NCBI GenBank assembly: GCA_021783515.1
Contig: JAJXTV010000007.1
Span: 1-64,000, forward strand
Length of the DNA stretch: 64,000 nucleotides
Direction of reading: 5' to 3'
DNA from: Nitrospirota bacterium
GTDB lineage: Bacteria > Nitrospirota > Thermodesulfovibrionia > Thermodesulfovibrionales > UBA6898
Shown here: piece after piece, positions 60,165-64,000 of the stretch
How the letters are laid out: the number at the start of each line of letters is the position of its first letter
How positions within the stretch are numbered: the first letter of the stretch is position 1
Program-made: the position numbers and the translations under genes
The notes under the pieces: model-generated
Seen by the model: the letters and a program-made list of their open reading frames with translations, nothing else
Databases searched by the model: none
Told to the model about the DNA's origin: nothing

Positions 60165-62878
60165 CTCACAGCCTCTATCTTCACCGCGCAGACCTTGAAC
60201 TCCGGGATCTTGACGACCGGGTCGAGGGCGTCGTTGGTGATCACGTTTGCCGCTGCCTCACGGTAATGCATAGGGATGAAGACCGTCCCCTCCGACACCC
60301 TCTTCGTCAGCCTCGCCCTGATCTCGATCTCGCCGCGGCGGGAGGCTACCTTTATCATCTCCCCCGTCCTGACGCCGAGCCGCCCGGCGTCGAGCGGATT
60401 GATTTCGACATAAGGTTCTCCCGCATGTTTCTCGATCGACTTCACCGTCCTCGTCATCGAGCCGGAGTGGTACTGAAAGAGGTTGCGCCCGGTGGTGAGC
60501 ACAAAAGGATACTCCTCATCCGTCACCTCCGCAGGCGGACAATACGCGACGGAAGAAAACGGGGCCTTTCCCTTCGGGAACCCTTCCTTGTAGAGAAAGC
60601 GCGTGCCGGGGTGGGTCCCGGACGGACACGGCCACTGTATCCCCCCCCCGTCGAGGCGCCGATAGGTGATGCCGGCCATCGCAGGCCAGAGCCTGCCGTA
60701 TTCCTGAAAGACCTTCTCCGGCGTGTCATGCCCCATGTCGTAGCCGAGCCGCTTCGAGATTTCCAGAAGGATGGACATATCGTCCCTCGCCTCTCCGGGC
60801 GGCTCCACCGCTTTCCGCACCCGCTGGACCTTCCGTTCCGTGTTGGCGAAGGTGCCGTCCTTTTCGAAGGAGCAGGCGGCAGGCAGCACGACATCGGCCA
60901 GCTCGGCCGTGTCGATCATGAAGATGTCCTGGACGACCAGGAAATCGAGACTTCCCAGCGCCTTGATCGTATGGTGCATGTTCGGGTCGGTGATGATCGG
61001 GTTTTCGCCCATGATATACATCGCCCTGATTCTGCCTTCGGCCGCCGCGTCCATCATCTCGGTTGCGGTAAGCCCCGGCTTCGGTGGCAGGGCAGTGCCC
61101 CAGGCCTCCTCGAACTTTTCCCTTATGCCGGGCATGTCGATCTTCTGGTAACCGGGGTAGACGTTCGGCATGCAGGCGGCGTCGGATGAGCCCTGCACGT
61201 TGTTCTGGCCGCGAAGCGGGTTCACGCCGGTAGACTCCCTCCCGATATTGCCCGTGAGCATAACGAGGTTAGCGATCGCCCGCACGTTGTCGGTGCCGCA
61301 GGTATGCTGGGTGATCCCCATGGTATAGAAGATGCCCGCCTTCCTGGACAGCCCGTAGAGACGCGCCGCCCTGACAATATCCTCTTTCGGTACGCCGGTG
61401 ATCCCTTCGACCCGCTCGGGCGTAAACTCCTCGACCGACTTCTTCCACTGGTCAAACCCTTCGGTCTTCTCTCTGACGAACTCGCCGTTGAGGAGCCCTT
61501 CCTTCACGATGATATGCGCCATCCCGTTTAAAAGCGCGATGTCCGTGCCCGGCCGCATCTTGAGGAAGACCTCGGAGAACTTCACCATCGGCACCCTCCT
61601 GGGGTCTGCGACGATGATCTTTGCCCCTCTGCGGTGCGCCTTGATCATCCGGTTGGCGACGACGGGATGGGACTCCTTGGTGTTGGAGCCGATGATGAAG
61701 ATCACCTCCATCCCCTCGATCTCGGGGATCGAATTCGTCATAGCCCCTGAGCCGAAGATCGTGGCCAGACCGGCCACCGTGGGGGAGTGTCAGAGACGGG
61801 CGCAGTGGTCGACGTTGTTCGTCCCGACCGCCGCGCGCATGAATTTCTGGAAGACGTAGTTCTCTTCGTTGGTGCACCGCGCGGAGGAAAGCCCCGCGAG
61901 CGCATCGGCGCCGTGCGTCTCCTTAATCTCCCTGATCCTCGATGCGATCAGGTCGAGCGCCTCCTCCCACGAGGCCTCCCGGAAGACCTCCCCCCACTTG
62001 ATCCCCTTGCGCCCCAGGGACGGCATCCCTGACTTCGGAGCGGTCCTGATGAGAGGCCTGACGAGCCGGTCGGGGCTACTGACGAATTGATACCCGAACC
62101 TTCCCTTCACGCAAAGCCATCCTTCGTTCCACGTGTCTTCGGCCGAGGTGATCCGGACTATCTCGTTCTTCTTTACATGGGCGGTGATATTACAGCCGAT
62201 GCCGCAATAGGGGCAGACGGTATCGATCTCCTTCGTCGTGCCCGGCCTCCCTTTCAGCTTCCAGAGCTTTCCGGTCAGCGCCCCGGTCGGACAGACCGCA
62301 ACGCACTGTCCGCAAAACTCGCAGTCGAGGTCTTCCTCGTATGACGTGCATATCTTCGCCCGGAACCCCCGATACCCGAAATCGATCGCCTCGACCCCCT
62401 GGATCTCGTCGCAGGCTTTGACGCACCGTCCGCAGAGGATGCATTTCTCGAGGTCCCGCTCGATGAAGGGATTTCCGTCCCTCGTCTCATAGTTCCTGCG
62501 CTCCCCGGCGTATTCCGCCTCACGGACGCCGTACATATAGGCGAGTTCCTGGAGCGCGCAGCTGCCTGTCTTTTCGCATACCATGCAGTCGTTGGGATGG
62601 TCCGACAGGATGAGCTCGAGCACAAGCCTTCTCAACTCCTCGATCTCGGGCGACGAGGTGACCACCTCCATGCCCTCGCCGACAGTCGTCGTACAGGCGG
62701 TGACCGGCTTCAGGAAGCCCTTCACCTCGACAAGACAGAGCCTGCAGCCGCCAAACGGCGTGAGCTTCGGATGATGGCAGAGCGTGGGAATGAAGATATC
62801 GTTATTCTTCGCGGCCTCGAGGATCGTCGACTGCGCCGGGACCTGCAGTTCTTTGCCGTCAATGTTGATCCGCACCAT
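60161..62878 (-). CDS. fdhA: NAD-linked formate dehydrogenase catalytic subunit, selenoprotein
   Basis: 905 residues when the in-frame TGA at 61790-61792 (codon 363) is read as selenocysteine. N-terminal [2Fe-2S] domain (TLCHHPKLTPFGGCRLCLVE), NuoG-like Cys/His cluster (DHPNDCMVCEKTGSCALQEL), two [4Fe-4S] ferredoxin motifs (CILCGRCVKACDE, CEFCGQCVAVCPTGAL), then CPYCGIGCN and the Mo/W-bis-MGD catalytic domain. The active site reads DHCARL-U-HSPTVAGLA, where relatives have Cys or Sec. It oxidises formate to CO2 or runs in reverse. It starts 2 bases after the NuoF-like gene. Confidence 0.93.
61761..61777 (-). promoter_or_regulatory. SECIS hairpin apex of fdhA
   Basis: GTGGCC-GGTCT-GGCCAC forms a 6-bp stem with a GGTCT loop, beginning 12 bases after the TGA. 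The loop starts 18 bases after TGA, the same spacing and loop core (GGUCU) as in E. coli fdhF mRNA, where SelB binds. Confidence 0.8.
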
Positions 62879-62880
62879 CG

Positions 62881-64000
62881 TTAATCCCTCGCCACCGATT
62901 TGAATTTGCAGGCCTCAAAGCAGGCCCCGCATCTGATGCACCTGTCGGGGTTGATCCTGTGCGGCTTTTTCTTGTCGCCGCTGATCGCATCCGCGGGGCA
63001 GGCCTTCATGCAGGCCCCGCACCCCTTGCAATATTCCTCCAGGATGCTGTACCTGAGGAGTTTCTTGCATACCTTCGCCGGGCACTTTTTATCCCTGATA
63101 TGCGTCTCGAACTCCTCCCTGAAATACCGGAGGTTGCTCAGCACCGGGTTCGGCGCGGTCTGGCCGAGACCACAGAGCGAGGCGGTCTTGACCCCCCTGC
63201 TGAGACGCTCGAGACGTTCGATGTCTCCTTCCTTTCCTTGTCCTTCGGTGATGCGGGTCAGGATCTCGAGAAGCCTCTTCGTGCCGACCCTGCAGGGGAC
63301 GCACTTGCCGCAGGATTCGGCCTGTGTGAACTGGATGAAGTACTTCGCCATGTTTACCATGCAGTTGTCCTCGTCGAGGACGATCATGCCGCCCGAGCCG
63401 ACGATCGAGCCGGCCTTCGCCAGAGACTCGTAATCCACGTTCAGGTCGAGCATCCCCGCCGGGATGCAGCCTCCGGAGGGGCCGCCGGTCTGCACCGCCT
63501 TCAGTGCCCTGTTGCCTTCGATGCCGCCGCCTATCTCATGGATGATCTCGCCGAGGGTGATCCCCATCGGCACTTCTATCAGCCCCTGGTTCCGTATCTT
63601 GCCGGTCAGGGCGAAGACCTTCGTCCCCTTCGACTTCTCGGTACCGTAGGACGCGTACCATGCCCACCCCTTCCTGATGATGTAAGGGACGTTCGCCAGC
63701 GTCTCGACGTTGTTGATCACCGTCGGCCTCTGCCAGAGCCCCCTGTTGACCGGGAAGGGAGGCTTCGATCTCGGCATGCCCCTCTCGCCTTCGATAGAAG
63801 CGATCAGGGCCGTCTCCTCGCCGCAGACAAAGGCGCCGGCGCCGAGCCTGATCTCGATATCAAAGCTGAACTGGGTGTTAAAAATAGCGCGCCCCAGAAA
63901 TCTGCGCTCATAGGCCTGTTTGATGGCAAGTTTCAGCCGCTCGACCGCAAGGGGATACTCGGCCCTGATATAGACATAGCCCTTATTGGCGCCGATAGCA
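62881..64000 (-). CDS. NuoF/HydB-like NADH-binding subunit of formate dehydrogenase (partial)
   Basis: The frame is open to the window edge, so the 5' end is missing. It has part of the FMN/NADH fold (GAGAFVCGEETALIASIEGE, PTVINNVETLANVPYII), the 51-kDa-subunit [4Fe-4S] motif ESCGKCVPCRVGTKRLLEIL, and a C-terminal pair of ferredoxin clusters (CKGCGACMKACPADAI, CIRCGACFEACKF). It passes electrons between FdhA and NAD. Its stop is 2 bases before the fdhA ATG; a NuoE-like subunit gene is expected just beyond the window. Confidence 0.92.
   Translation of the reverse strand, partial: AIGANKGYVYIRAEYPLAVERLKLAIKQAYERRFLGRAIFNTQFSFDIEIRLGAGAFVCGEETALIASIEGERGMPRSKPPFPVNRGLWQRPTVINNVETLANVPYIIRKGWAWYASYGTEKSKGTKVFALTGKIRNQGLIEVPMGITLGEIIHEIGGGIEGNRALKAVQTGGPSGGCIPAGMLDLNVDYESLAKAGSIVGSGGMIVLDEDNCMVNMAKYFIQFTQAESCGKCVPCRVGTKRLLEILTRITEGQGKEGDIERLERLSRGVKTASLCGLGQTAPNPVLSNLRYFREEFETHIRDKKCPAKVCKKLLRYSILEEYCKGCGACMKACPADAISGDKKKPHRINPDRCIRCGACFEACKFKSVARD

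Noticed and set aside
60161-61777. A separate formate dehydrogenase gene starting at 61777
   Set aside because: It lacks the cofactor-binding N-terminus and begins right after an in-frame TGA at the catalytic position with a SECIS-like hairpin, so it is the second part of one selenoprotein gene.

Overview
The window is a stretch of GC-rich bacterial chromosome. It most resembles a Gram-negative anaerobe or facultative anaerobe of the Nitrospirota/Thermodesulfovibrio or deltaproteobacterial kind. The grounds are a type II secretion system with an outer-membrane secretin, lipoproteins, the yajC-secD-secF-recJ-rel order, a selenocysteine formate dehydrogenase joined to NuoF-like electron-transfer subunits, a DsbC-like protein with a CxxCH motif, and an IPTL-type C-terminal sorting tail. 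The lineage call is inference; no rRNA gene is present.

Layout. 0-9 kb: a ribosome-hibernation/cold-shock fusion, a radical SAM + HhH DNA repair-type protein, an APS kinase, a lone receiver protein, a 1.2 kb graveyard of gene remnants beside initiator tRNA-Met, a periplasmic thioredoxin, an MrfA/Hrq1-like helicase and a dCMP deaminase. 9-18 kb: a glycosyltransferase, then a tight type II secretion operon (E-F-H-I-J-K-L-M-C). Its secretin gene lies at 30-32 kb and no major pseudopilin gene (gspG) is present. 18-25 kb: a polysaccharide export and modification locus with a GNAT-like protein, a Wzt/Wzm ABC exporter, two sulfotransferases and a PIG-L deacetylase; the APS kinase at 2.6 kb could feed it PAPS. 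25-30 kb: a parvulin foldase and large secreted proteins of unknown role. 32-38 kb: glycosyltransferases, a DUF2304 protein, a TMTC-like TPR membrane protein and a DsbC-like protein. 38-46 kb: rel, recJ, secF, secD, yajC. 46-54 kb: remnants of a molybdate transporter, a UvrD-family helicase, a LipM/LplA-type enzyme, small secreted proteins and fdhD. 54-60 kb: tRNA-Pro, then a cell-envelope stress group (GlsB-like, BON, PLD/cardiolipin synthase, Trp-rich secreted protein). 60-64 kb: fdhA (with an in-frame UGA and a predicted SECIS) and a NuoF-like subunit running off the window.

Four themes cut across the genes. (1) Several genes have a -10 hexamer 5-8 nt before the start codon and no clear Shine-Dalgarno, as expected for leaderless mRNAs: 1290, 6077, 10184, 47334, rel at 40721 and wzm at 21383. 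(2) A hairpin-forming intergenic repeat of about 60 bp occurs four times, and two copies bracket the radical SAM gene. (3) A 181-bp MITE-like element with 20-bp inverted ends sits between rel and recJ and supplies recJ's stop codon. (4) Several genes survive only as ends joined by large internal deletions: a DUF4143-type ATPase, modA/modC and an MMPL exporter. Other truncated fragments lie nearby.
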